Shown piece after piece: positions 54,151-63,877 of a DNA stretch of 64,000 nucleotides. The stretch is from contig JAEDKA010000008.1 of assembly GCA_016296065.1 (NCBI GenBank), positions 21,537 through 85,536 of the forward strand, given 5' to 3'. The DNA is from Kiritimatiellia bacterium (GTDB taxonomy: Bacteria > Verrucomicrobiota > Kiritimatiellia > RFP12 > UBA1067). Made by a program: the position numbers and the translations under genes. Positions within the stretch are counted from its first letter, which is position 1, and every line of letters starts with the position of its first letter. The notes under the pieces are model-generated. The model saw nothing but the letters and a program-made list of their open reading frames with translations, made no database searches and was not told where the DNA came from.

Positions 54151-56722
54151 CCACCGACACTACAACGCGGTCTACGGAGGCCATAAAGCCACCGGAAAGA
54201 TACCAGTCCTCCAGGAACGTCGGCCTGTGCGAGATGAGCACAAGATCCATCTTGCCGTCCTTTATGTCGGATGCCGGAAGTTCAAGCGCGAGAACATTGT
54301 CTTTCGAACGGGTGCCGTCAACAGACCACAAAACGCCGTTCTCCCCGCTTGTCGCGTCCAGAACCCTGCCGCCGGAACGTACCCGCACCTGGTACGTTCG
54401 CACCTGCCACGGATCCTCCGCAACCCAGCTCGTGATGCGGACGACGATTTTGTCCCCAGGCCGCAGCCCGAGCGTGTCGAGTCCGCTGACCTCTGTCGTA
54501 AGGAACTGCGGATTCAGCCAGCACGCCCTTCCCGGTCCGAACGACGCGCCGCCGTCCGCGAGCTCCCTCGCGATGACAGCGTCGTTCGCGCGTCTCACAA
54601 CGCGGTCGAACTTCTCGGCCCGGCTCCTCTGTCCGTACAGCTTGTTGCCGAAGCAGTCGACGTCTAGAACGACCTCCTCCCCCTCGGGGACGAGCGAGGC
54701 GTACCACGCGTCCTGCAGGGCATGCTCCTTCGCAAGTACTGCAGGTCCGTTCGCGACGGCGTTCGCGTATTCAGCGGCGGCCGCCTCAAGCGCCGCGACG
54801 GCATCGGCGTCGGGCTGCACCTCGGCCGCGCTCAGTCCGTAGAAGCGGTACCAGTTCCGCGACGGACCGAACTTGATCGGAACGCGCGCGCCCGCCGCAA
54901 ACTTCCCGAGCGGCCTGTCCGGCGCGTCGATGCGGCACGGCTTCGGACATGTGAACGTCACCGTCGTGTCGTTCAGGAGCGGCGAGTCGAGCGTCACATA
55001 CACGTGCGGATGCTCGGCGCCGATCGTCTGCACGCGCCAGAGCGGGGTGACGAGCCCCTTGAACTCGGCGGGATCAGGCTCGGAAAGCTGGGATAGCGCA
55101 ATTTCGACAGTGCCGGACGAGCCTTTCGGCAGAACGACCACGCTATGCCGCCTGCCGTCGCCGATTTTCGCCGGACGCAGCACGCGCAGCGCGCCCACCC
55201 TGCCCTCGCGCGCATCCTCGCCACCGAACACGGCCTCGGCAGGCTCGGCGTCCCAGATCGCGACCGGGACGGGGCGCACGAGCGGCGCGCGGCAGACGAT
55301 GCGCATGCGGCCGTCGGTTCTCTCGACGGAAACCGCCTCGCGGTCCTCAGACGCGAAATCGTGCGGAGCAGTTGTGTCGCGGGCGGCAAACGACCAAGGA
55401 ACCGTGTAGTCGTAGTGATAGTGCGCAAGGGGATCGAGATGCGAGAACGCCGCCTTCCAGTCGCGCATCTCGCATGCAATGGTGACGCCTACGTTGACCG
55501 GCTTGTCCATCTGCCGCGATCCCGTCCAGTAGTCGCGAAGCGCGAAGCACGTCTCGGGTGCGCTTTGCTCGAAGCGCCTGTACCAGGAAGCGACGTCGCG
55601 TGCCGTGGCGAACACGACGTTGTTCTTCTTCGCGAGCTCGACGGCGATTTCGCCGCCCTTGCGGTTATGGACCATCATCATCCGCGTGCCGAGAGTGCGT
55701 CCGAACTCGAATCCCGCGATCAGGAAGAATGGACGTCCGTCGACGGTCCGCGCCTTCAGATAGTCCTCGAACATGTTGCGGAACCGCTCGGGGTAGTATC
55801 CCGTCTCCAGAGTGCGCTCCGAGCGGATGAAGTGGGACGGCGAAAGGACGAAGTCGCCCCAGTAGAGAAAGTGCGGGATGAGCGGATGGTAGGTGTCCAT
55901 CGACATGCCGATGACGTCGGCGCCATCCGAGCCGCGCGAGGTCTGCTTTCGGAAGTCGTCCGACGCGATGTAGAACGGCTGGTTGGGCATTCCCCAGTGG
56001 TTGATCGCCCAGCGTCCGTCGCTCCAGTTCTGCTCCGGAACAAGCGAGTGCAGAATCGGCCAGCCCACGCGCTTCATCGCGCGGATGAGCTGGTTGTCCG
56101 GTGTGTAAGACGCGAAGCCGGCGGGCGCGCGGTATCCGAGCCGGCGCATCCACGCGTCGTATCCGCGGAGCATCTCGACGATCTTGTCCTCTTCCAGCTC
56201 GCTCCAGTTCGCCTTGTCGGTCATCCATTTCGGATCGAGCTCGCCGAATCCGTTCGGATGCAGGTGCATCATCACGTCATCGCCGTAGTCGCGCTCCCAG
56301 CCGAGGAACGTCGGATCCTTCGATGCCTGCTCTGCATTGACGTAGTATACTGCCGGCACGCGCACCGAGTGGAATACCGCGTCCATGTAGTCGCCCGTAA
56401 AGGCGCCGACTGTGCACTGAAGGACAGTCCAGTTCCTGCCCGCAACGCCTAGATAGCGCGTGCGAACGATCCCGGGCGCAGTCTCCTCGTCGATGAGATA
56501 GCTTCCGGGTGCAAGGCGCACCGATTCGCCCTTGAGCAGCGTCCGCTCAAACGGAGCGCGTCCGAGCACAGGATGTGAACGGACGACTGAATCGAACTCC
56601 GCGACTACATCCTCCGCGTCGGAGTACAGATAGCGCATCCCTCCGAGCGGATCCCCCTCGGCGCCTGCGAATGCCATGCCCGCGGCAGCGACCGCGACCA
56701 TGAAAACGGACAACCTCCCCAT
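54128..56722 (-). CDS. large secreted protein with NodB-like deacetylase features
   Basis: 864 residues with signal peptide (SVFMVAVAAAGMAFAGAEG). The middle resembles carbohydrate-deacetylase barrels: WERDYGDDVMMHLHPNGFGE (HLHP motif), YRAPAGFASYTPDNQLIRAM, and GMSMDTYHPLIPHFLYWG. The last 300 residues look like beta-sandwiches (YQVRVRSGGRVLDATSGENG, PTFLEDWYLSGGF). The family is not certain; a polysaccharide deacetylase-related or unclassified hydrolase is the best guess. Start at 56722 with GAGAGGA upstream. No GC-palindrome site precedes it, so it is not part of that regulon by this criterion. It follows plsC by 14 bases. Confidence 0.6.
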   Translation of the reverse strand: MGRLSVFMVAVAAAGMAFAGAEGDPLGGMRYLYSDAEDVVAEFDSVVRSHPVLGRAPFERTLLKGESVRLAPGSYLIDEETAPGIVRTRYLGVAGRNWTVLQCTVGAFTGDYMDAVFHSVRVPAVYYVNAEQASKDPTFLGWERDYGDDVMMHLHPNGFGELDPKWMTDKANWSELEEDKIVEMLRGYDAWMRRLGYRAPAGFASYTPDNQLIRAMKRVGWPILHSLVPEQNWSDGRWAINHWGMPNQPFYIASDDFRKQTSRGSDGADVIGMSMDTYHPLIPHFLYWGDFVLSPSHFIRSERTLETGYYPERFRNMFEDYLKARTVDGRPFFLIAGFEFGRTLGTRMMMVHNRKGGEIAVELAKKNNVVFATARDVASWYRRFEQSAPETCFALRDYWTGSRQMDKPVNVGVTIACEMRDWKAAFSHLDPLAHYHYDYTVPWSFAARDTTAPHDFASEDREAVSVERTDGRMRIVCRAPLVRPVPVAIWDAEPAEAVFGGEDAREGRVGALRVLRPAKIGDGRRHSVVVLPKGSSGTVEIALSQLSEPDPAEFKGLVTPLWRVQTIGAEHPHVYVTLDSPLLNDTTVTFTCPKPCRIDAPDRPLGKFAAGARVPIKFGPSRNWYRFYGLSAAEVQPDADAVAALEAAAAEYANAVANGPAVLAKEHALQDAWYASLVPEGEEVVLDVDCFGNKLYGQRSRAEKFDRVVRRANDAVIARELADGGASFGPGRACWLNPQFLTTEVSGLDTLGLRPGDKIVVRITSWVAEDPWQVRTYQVRVRSGGRVLDATSGENGVLWSVDGTRSKDNVLALELPASDIKDGKMDLVLISHRPTFLEDWYLSGGFMASVDRVVVSVVRTEDAK

Positions 56723-56736
56723 ATCATCCTCTCCTT

Positions 56737-57462
56737 CTAGAGAATCTTTTCCCTGATTTTCTCCGTCAGCGCGACGGCGTTCCTGTAGTTGTTCTCCATA
56801 TCCGCGGCAATTGTGCCGCGGCATGAAAGCCGCACAACAATCTCCCTGTCTCCGACATCCCACCACGCCTGTGTCTTGCCGAGGACCGGCGGATCGTACT
56901 CGATGTGGCACGCGACGAGCGGCGCGCCGGAGGCAAGGGCGAGGCGCGCGGAGCCGCGGTTGAGGCGATGCTCGGCCGCATCCGGAGGAATTCGCGTGCC
57001 CTCGGGGAAGATGATGATGTTGAGCCCCTCCGCGAGGAGCCGCTTCGAATCTTCGATTGCCTTCTCCGCACCGGAATCGTTAGGTATGAACACGGTTCGC
57101 ACGACAGCCCCCAGGAACGGATTGCGCTTCGCGGCGGCCTTGGCGATTCCGGCCGAATCGCCGAGATGCGCGATTAGTATCACGACGTCAATGAGCGAAA
57201 CATGGTTCATCACTACAATGGAACCGTGCAGAGCCTTGAGCGCGGCAAGATCCTCCGCGGCGCATTCGACGCGGAATAGACGCGTCAGCCGCGCAAGGAA
57301 GACAAAGAGCCTGAAGCACGCGCGCAGCACGGCGCGCACGCCTTTCTTCGGCCAAATCGGAATAGGCAGGAGCAGCGCAAAAGGAAGCGCGAAAAGCCCG
57401 TAGGCGACGAAGAACAGCCCCGACAGGGCGCCGCGCGCGACTCTGACGGGGGCACGCGTCAT
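56737..57462 (-). CDS. plsC: 1-acyl-glycerol-3-phosphate acyltransferase (PlsC-like)
   Basis: 241 residues. Acyltransferase block I NHVSLID near 82-88 (NHX4D-type His/Asp) and block III FPEGTR near 152-157, with an N-terminal membrane segment (GLFFVAYGLFALPFALLLPI). It acylates lysophosphatidic acid or another lyso-lipid. Its ATG overlaps the ruvA stop (ATGA), so it is translationally coupled to ruvA. Confidence 0.88.
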   Translation of the reverse strand: MTRAPVRVARGALSGLFFVAYGLFALPFALLLPIPIWPKKGVRAVLRACFRLFVFLARLTRLFRVECAAEDLAALKALHGSIVVMNHVSLIDVVILIAHLGDSAGIAKAAAKRNPFLGAVVRTVFIPNDSGAEKAIEDSKRLLAEGLNIIIFPEGTRIPPDAAEHRLNRGSARLALASGAPLVACHIEYDPPVLGKTQAWWDVGDREIVVRLSCRGTIAADMENNYRNAVALTEKIREKIL

Positions 57463-58058
57463 TTCGATGAGAGCGCGAGGCGGATTAGCGTTTCGGCGTC
57501 CTTAACCGCAGGATCGGACGCAAGGACCTTCGACACCATCTTGTTCGCGACCTCCTCGCTGAAACCGAGAGAAGTGAGGGCGAGTATCGCGTCGCGTATG
57601 ACGGGCGCCTTGGAGTCGCCAGCGCCGCCGCGCGAGTTCGCGGCGAGCGCCGCAAGCGCGCTCACCTTGTCCTTCAGCTCCACGCATATCTTCTCGGCGG
57701 TCTTCTTGCCAACGCCCTTGATGGACGAGATGCGCTTGGCGTTTCCGGACGCGATGGCGAGCGAGAGTTCGCCGATGGACGAGCCCGAGAGGATCGCGAG
57801 CGCGATTTTCGGTCCGACGCCGCTCACCTGCGTGAGCTTGAGGAACATCTCGCGCTCCTCCTTTGTCGCGAAGCCGAAGAGCATCTCGTCGTCCTCGCGC
57901 ACGCAGTGCCACGCGAGCAGCTTCGCCTCGCCGCCTTCGCGCGGAAGGCGGTCGAATGTCGACACGGGAATGAGAAGCTCATAGCCGACGCCACCCGCCT
58001 CGATGACGACGCGGTCCGGCCCCTTCTCGGCAAGCGTTCCTCTGATATATGCAATCAT
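57459..58058 (-). CDS. ruvA: Holliday junction branch-migration protein RuvA
   Basis: 199 residues. Domain I starts IAYIRGTLAEKGPDRVVIEA, domain II has the HhH repeats (LTQVSGVGPKIALAILSG, ISSIKGVGKKTAEKICVEL), and domain III is the terminal UBA-like LTSLGFSEEVANKMVSKVL. It forms tetramers on Holliday junctions and recruits RuvB. The start at 58058 is fixed by the family alignment and by the -10 nine bases upstream; the longer frame is Arg/Ser-rich shadow. ruvB and ruvC are not adjacent. Confidence 0.95.
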   Translation of the reverse strand: MIAYIRGTLAEKGPDRVVIEAGGVGYELLIPVSTFDRLPREGGEAKLLAWHCVREDDEMLFGFATKEEREMFLKLTQVSGVGPKIALAILSGSSIGELSLAIASGNAKRISSIKGVGKKTAEKICVELKDKVSALAALAANSRGGAGDSKAPVIRDAILALTSLGFSEEVANKMVSKVLASDPAVKDAETLIRLALSSK

Positions 58059-58067
58059 TTGCGCGAA

Positions 58068-58076
58068 ATTATACCA
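58068..58076 (-). promoter_or_regulatory. extended -10 of ruvA-plsC
   Basis: Minus strand TGGTATAAT, hexamer 9 bases before the ruvA ATG, leaving a leader of 2-3 bases. Confidence 0.68.
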
Positions 58077-58134
58077 AATATTCCGTACGGCACGCAATCG
58101 TCCGGCGGGCACAGCATTGCCGATTCCGAGGAAA

Positions 58135-59423
58135 TCAGTCGATCCTTTCGAGGACGAGGGATGCGGATTCGGGCGCGGCGGAGGAAATCGTGAACGCCTT
58201 GAGGAGGTCTGCGGCGGCGCGCTCCAGTCCGTCAGGCTCTCGCGAACTCTCGAGAGTCGCGAGAGGCGCACCGACGGCGACGCGGTCACCGCGGCGCACG
58301 GACAGCGTGATGCCGGCGAGCGGATCGATTCTGTCCGTCTTCTCCATGCGTCCCGCGCCGAGCGCGAGGGCAACGCGACCGACCTTCTCCGCATCGATGG
58401 CGGCGACGTATCCGGACCTCATTGCCTGGATCTTGAACTTGAACGTCGGCTTTTCCAGAAGCCGCGCGAAGGCGTTGAGGTCTCCGCCCTGCGCCGCGAC
58501 CATCGACTCGAACTTCGCGAGCGCGGAGCCGTCGGCGAGCTTTCCGCGGCACATCTGCCGCGCCTCGTCGAGGTCGATTCCCTTAGTCAGCGAAACCATC
58601 AACGCGGCGAGCTCCATGCAAAGCAACACCGCCGGATCGTCCGCGTTCTCGCCACGGAGCCACCTAAGCGACTCGGCGACTTCGTTTGCGTTCCCGACGG
58701 CGAATCCGAGCGGAGCGGACATGTCGGTGACGAGCGCGGCGGCCTTTCTTCCGGCGGCCTTCGCTCCGTCGACAAGCGAGCGTGCGAGCGCCGCGGCCTC
58801 CTCGCGCGTCTTCATGAACGCGCCAGAGCCGCACTTAACGTCGAAGACGAGCGTGCCTGCGCCTTCGGCGAGCTTCTTTGAAAGGATGGACGCGGTGATG
58901 AGCGGAATCGACGCGACGGTTCCCGTTACGTCACGCAGCGCGTAGAGCTTCTTGTCGGCGGGCGTTATCTCGTCCGTCTGCACCGTCATCGACACGCCCG
59001 TCCCCTTCACGACCTTCTCGAACTCGTCGAGCGAAAGCGACGCATTGTAGCCGGGGATCGTCTCAAGCTTGTCCGCCGTCCCGCCGGTGATGCCCAGCCC
59101 CCGGCCCGTAAGCGACGGAACGAACACGCCGCACGCGGCGGCGAGGGGCTGAATGACGAGGGAGAGCTTGTCGCCCACTCCGCCGGAGGAATGCTTGTCA
59201 GCCGTCGGGACGTCCCAGGCGAGGCAGCGACCGGACTTCATCATCGCATCCGTGAGGTCGGCCGTCTCGCGCGCGGTCATTCCGCGGCAGCATATGGCCA
59301 TCGCGAGCGCGCTCATCTGGTAATCCGGAATCTCCCCTCGCGTGAAGCCCTCCACGAATTCGCGAATCTCGGCGCTGCCAAGCGCATGTCCCTCGCGCTT
59401 TTTGTCAAGTATCAGCTTCGCTA

Positions 59424-59427
<4 letters not shown>
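58135..59427 (-). CDS. deoA: thymidine / pyrimidine-nucleoside phosphorylase
   Basis: 430 residues. Signature block TADKHSSGGVGDKLSL at 75-90 with the phosphate-binding loop, LTGRGLGITGGTADKLE, and an alpha/beta C-domain (RMEKTDRIDPLAGI, VRRGDRVAVGAPLATL). It cleaves thymidine or uridine with phosphate in nucleoside salvage. Whether it is DeoA or the broader Pdp cannot be settled by eye. The ATG overlaps the tlyA stop (ATGA). Confidence 0.93.
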
Positions 59428-60164
<737 letters not shown>

Positions 60165-60165
60165 G

Positions 60166-61476
60166 TCACTTGAGGAAGTTCAGCTTGCGGATTTCGGAAT
60201 GCTGGAACGTGCGGTTGATTCCGAGCGAGACCTCAACCTCAACGCCGTTCGGGGTCTTGGAGATAAGCACGCCGCGGTAGGTTCCGCTGTCCGTGACGAT
60301 CTCGACGTCCGGCGTGAAGACGCGCTTCAGGCGGATGTTCAGGGACTGGGTCTTCTGGTTCTCGACGATGGGATGCTTCGTGACGTCGGCATAGCCGTCG
60401 CACCTGACTAGGATCGTGTGCTCTCCCTCCCTCACGTTCTCGATGGCGAACACATCGCTCGCCTCGGCGTCGGAATCCTTCGACTTCGTCGTGCCAACCA
60501 CGCTGCCGTCGAGAAGCACCTGCGCCCCGGCAGGGATGGTGCGCACCTCAATGCGACCCATGACGTTCTCGAGGCGGAACTCCTCGACGATCGCTCCGCC
60601 GTTCTCGAGCGAGACGGTCTTCGTCGCGGTGGCAAAGCCGTCCTTCTCGACCCTGATCGTGTACTCGCCCGGCTTGAGGTTGGTGAGCGAGATCGGCCCC
60701 TTCCCGTGCGGCTGGTCGTTGACGTAGAAGCGCGCGCCGTCCGGCACGGAAGAGAGGCTCATCGTGCCGGGAAGGCCGTTGAGCTTAACGAAGAGCGTCT
60801 GGCTGTCGCCTGCCACCATCGTGATCTCACGCGTCTCCTCGTCGAAGCCGTGCTTCTTCAGCGTCACAGTCGTGCGCCCCTTGGGCACGTCGCGCACAGT
60901 GACGGGAGTTGTGCCGCGGGGCTGTCCGTTGACAGTGACCTCTGCACCGTCGGGGTCGCTCGTGACCTCTATGACGCCGGAATCAAGAATCAGCTCCTCG
61001 TGGCGCACGAGCGGGGTGCGTCCGTTGAACTTGATCTCCACCGTGCGTGGCTGGTAGCCTGGCTTCTGCAGAACGACCCTGTAGACGTTCTTGGCGTCGA
61101 GGGACGTGATGAGGCGCGGGGTTTTGCCGAGGGAGAGTCCGTCAAGCGATATGTCGCACCCGGCGGGCTCGGACGTGAGCAGGAGCAGCCCCTTAACCGG
61201 ATTCATCACGGCGTTCTTCTGGAACATGCCGCCCTCCTTGAGCGACAGGAACTCGTCGACGCTCTCGTAGTTCTGCTTCTCGAAGCGGACATGGTGCCTG
61301 CCGGGCCCGAGGTTGTACAGAGTCAGCGGGGTCTGTCCCCTCATCTCGTCGTCGACGAGAACGTTCGCGCCGTCGGGCTGGCTCGTGAATTCGCAGCGGA
61401 TGGTCTTGACCTCCTGCGCGAACGCGGCAACGGCCGCGAACGCAAGGGCAAAAAGAAACTCAAACTTACGGATCAT
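60166..61476 (-). CDS. secreted multi-PEGA-domain protein
   Basis: 436 residues with signal peptide (FLFALAFAAVAAFAQE). At least five PEGA repeats of about 70 residues follow, each with a P-x-G-A-x-V/F-x-V/L core and a later G-x-x-P-x-T/S-L step (SDPDGAEVTVNGQPRGTTPV, SVPDGARFYVNDQPHGKGPI, TIPAGAQVLLDGSVVGTT). The C-terminal 60 residues are different. PEGA repeats are small beta-sandwiches in envelope proteins; probably periplasmic. Its ATG overlaps the stop of the FHA gene. Confidence 0.87.
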   Translation of the reverse strand: MIRKFEFLFALAFAAVAAFAQEVKTIRCEFTSQPDGANVLVDDEMRGQTPLTLYNLGPGRHHVRFEKQNYESVDEFLSLKEGGMFQKNAVMNPVKGLLLLTSEPAGCDISLDGLSLGKTPRLITSLDAKNVYRVVLQKPGYQPRTVEIKFNGRTPLVRHEELILDSGVIEVTSDPDGAEVTVNGQPRGTTPVTVRDVPKGRTTVTLKKHGFDEETREITMVAGDSQTLFVKLNGLPGTMSLSSVPDGARFYVNDQPHGKGPISLTNLKPGEYTIRVEKDGFATATKTVSLENGGAIVEEFRLENVMGRIEVRTIPAGAQVLLDGSVVGTTKSKDSDAEASDVFAIENVREGEHTILVRCDGYADVTKHPIVENQKTQSLNIRLKRVFTPDVEIVTDSGTYRGVLISKTPNGVEVEVSLGINRTFQHSEIRKLNFLK

Positions 61477-62873
61477 TTTCCTGACCTCGCCTTCTTCATG
61501 CGGTTTTCTACGTCGACGAGCTTCGCGTTGGCCTCGGCATGACGCGGATCGTCCTTCTCGGGAACCAGACTGCACAGAACCTTGAGTTCGGACTGCGCAA
61601 CCTCCCAGTCGCCCAGGTTTATCGCCTTGTCGGCGAGGAAGCGCTGGTCCTCGTAGCGCTTCTTGAGCTCCTCCTCGGTGCGCGCGAGCTTGTCCTTTAG
61701 CTCCGCATACCCGTCGGGCTTCGGATTAATCGTCTCAAGGTAGAACACCGCCTCGCGGTAAGCCTTCACGGCCGCGCTGAGGTTGCCGTACTCCACCTCG
61801 CGCTCCTCCCACTTTGCGTCCGCGACGTGCATGCTCTGCTCGCTGAGCTCGAGCAGCTTCTCGCGCGAGTACTGGATCGCCCATATGCCGAGCTCGTTGC
61901 GCGAGAACGCCTCGAGCGCCTCCCTCACCAGCCTGAACGAATCGGGCTCCGGCGCGTTCTCGACGAGGACGTCCCGCACGTTGTTCCAGCGCACGACCCT
62001 GATGCGGTAGCTGTTGAGCGCATTCTCGTCAGACACGCTCGCCCCGGTGTACTCCTCGTCGAGCGAGGAGAAGCCGGGCGTCTCGAGAATCTCGAAGATG
62101 CGCTTCATCGCGGCGTCGGAAAGCTTCGCCTTCTTGTCGACGTGCCTGTTCTCGCCGGGAACGTCGTCAAATGAGACGCGCAGCGTGCCGGACTCGTCGA
62201 TCGTCATCTGGTAGCGGAATATCCTCGACGCGTCCGCCTCGACCTTCTCGTAGTAGAGCGCCGTGAGCTTTGGCTCGACTTTCTCCTCCGTGACCTTGAC
62301 CACCGTCTTCTCGCTCTCGCGCGGAGTGTACAAGACGACGGCTATCGCGCCGGCGACAAGCAGTGCGGCGAATATCCAGAGGATGTTGGCAAGCGGCGCG
62401 CGCTTCTGCTGCGAGGAAGACTTTGCGTCCCCAGACCGGAGCGCGGGGGCGCCGCTCTGCTGCGCGGCGGAGCCGAGTCCGAGATCCACAGGGCCTCCGA
62501 CGGGGGCGGAGCGCACCGGCGCGGCCGGAGGCGTCGGGGGCGGTGGAGGCGGAGTAGGCGCGCTCTCGCCCTCCTTGACGACGACTATCCTGGTCGAGCC
62601 GACCTCGATGGTGTCGCCGACGGACAGCTCGCGGGAGTCGGACCCGAGCTGCGTTCCGTTGACGTATGTTCCGTTCGCGCTCGCGAGGTCGGTCAGGCGA
62701 AGGCCCTCCTCGCCCGACTGCTCGAAGAGGCAGTGGTTGCGGGACAGCTCCTCGTCCGGCAGATGGACGTCGTTGGAAGACGACCGGCCGAGCCTAACCC
62801 CGCCGGCGCCGACCTGGAAGCGCGTGCCCTGCATGGGGCCGGACGCGATCAGCAGTTCTGGACGTTTTGACAT
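61473..62873 (-). CDS. FHA-domain transmembrane protein
   Basis: 466 residues. A cytoplasmic FHA domain (about 7-98: VRLGRSSSNDVHLPDEELSR, NHCLFEQ, LASANGTYVNGTQLG) is followed by a Pro-rich linker, one membrane helix near 165-185 (ILWIFAALLVAGAIAVVLYT), and a 270-residue extracytoplasmic region ending in helical, TPR-like sequence (AVKAYREAVFYLETINPKPD; DWEVAQSELKVLCSLVPEKD). Operon with TadC and PEGA suggests it links phospho-signalling to the tad/secretion apparatus or cell envelope. Confidence 0.83.
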   Translation of the reverse strand: MSKRPELLIASGPMQGTRFQVGAGGVRLGRSSSNDVHLPDEELSRNHCLFEQSGEEGLRLTDLASANGTYVNGTQLGSDSRELSVGDTIEVGSTRIVVVKEGESAPTPPPPPPTPPAAPVRSAPVGGPVDLGLGSAAQQSGAPALRSGDAKSSSQQKRAPLANILWIFAALLVAGAIAVVLYTPRESEKTVVKVTEEKVEPKLTALYYEKVEADASRIFRYQMTIDESGTLRVSFDDVPGENRHVDKKAKLSDAAMKRIFEILETPGFSSLDEEYTGASVSDENALNSYRIRVVRWNNVRDVLVENAPEPDSFRLVREALEAFSRNELGIWAIQYSREKLLELSEQSMHVADAKWEEREVEYGNLSAAVKAYREAVFYLETINPKPDGYAELKDKLARTEEELKKRYEDQRFLADKAINLGDWEVAQSELKVLCSLVPEKDDPRHAEANAKLVDVENRMKKARSGK

Positions 62874-62888
62874 GTATTTTCCGTTTCC

Positions 62889-63806
62889 TTAGAGCATTCC
62901 CTTCATGGCCTGGGACAGCACCGGACCAAGAAGAATGATGAACACAGCCGGGAAGATGCAGAGCATCAGCGGGCCAAGCATCTTCGTCGGAGCCTCGTGC
63001 GCAAGCTTCTCCGCGCGGTCGAAGCGGCGGCTCCGCAGCTGCTCCGACTGGATGCGCAGTATCGCGCCGATCGACACTCCGAGTTCGTCGGCCTGGATGA
63101 GCGCGAACGCGACGGACTTGAGATCGCTCTGCCTCACGCGGTCCGCCATGTTGCGAAGCGCCTCGCGGCGCGACGAGCCGACCTGTATCTCCTTCGTCAT
63201 CCGAAGCAGCTCCTCGTTGAGCGGGTCGAGCTTTCTCGACTGGCAGTTGCGCTGCAGCGCGCTTATGAAGTCCATGCCGGCCTCGACCGAGAGCGTCAGA
63301 ATGTCGAGCACGAACGGAAGCGCCTTCATGATCGCGAGGTGCCGCTTCTTGAGAGAGCTCCTGAGCCACATCATCGGCTGGACGTAGAAAAGGAAGAAGC
63401 CGAATATGCTGAGCGGAACAAGCCCGTCCGCAAAAGGCGAACCCGGCAGCGCCGCGCCGAGAAGCGCGACGAGAACCGTCCACGCCGTGCCGAGGACTAT
63501 CGGACAGAGAATCTTGAGCGCGACGAACTCACGGCCTGAAAGAAGCCCCTCGAACCCGGCCGCGACGAGCATCCAGTCCGCCGTCTCTATCTGCTTCGCG
63601 AACATCGGCCTTGACACAAGCCTGTCGAGGTTGCCGACGAACGGCAGGAGCATCTTGAAGACGATCGGAATCGACCGCTCCTGACGACGACCGTCCGCAA
63701 GCGTCACGTATGTGACGTCCTTTGCGACCTCCGCCGCGTACCACGCTATCCCTGCCGCGCAAAGCGTCCAGAAGACGATTGCGGCCATGCTGAACAACGA
63801 CTGCAT
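62889..63806 (-). CDS. tadC: type II secretion F / TadC-like inner-membrane protein
   Basis: 305 residues, T2SS-F family. Membrane helices at about 5-25, 95-140 and 275-300, and a conserved cytoplasmic block (LPFVLDILTLSVEAGMDFIS, ALIQADELGVSIGAILRIQS). Similar to TadC, which with TadB forms the platform of tad pilus machines. The remaining tad genes are expected beyond position 64000. First visible gene of the TadC-FHA-PEGA-TlyA-DeoA operon. GGGGAGAG precedes the ATG. Confidence 0.85.
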   Translation of the reverse strand: MQSLFSMAAIVFWTLCAAGIAWYAAEVAKDVTYVTLADGRRQERSIPIVFKMLLPFVGNLDRLVSRPMFAKQIETADWMLVAAGFEGLLSGREFVALKILCPIVLGTAWTVLVALLGAALPGSPFADGLVPLSIFGFFLFYVQPMMWLRSSLKKRHLAIMKALPFVLDILTLSVEAGMDFISALQRNCQSRKLDPLNEELLRMTKEIQVGSSRREALRNMADRVRQSDLKSVAFALIQADELGVSIGAILRIQSEQLRSRRFDRAEKLAHEAPTKMLGPLMLCIFPAVFIILLGPVLSQAMKGML

Positions 63807-63868
63807 CCACTCTCCCCGGAGACACCGGCGCGGCCACCATGGACGCGCCTAACTCCGCTTTGCCGTAA

Positions 63869-63877
63869 ATTATACCA
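63869..63877 (-). promoter_or_regulatory. extended -10 of the TadC operon
   Basis: Minus strand TGGTATAAT, 62 bases before the tadC ATG. Positions 63878-64000 show no gene. Confidence 0.6.
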
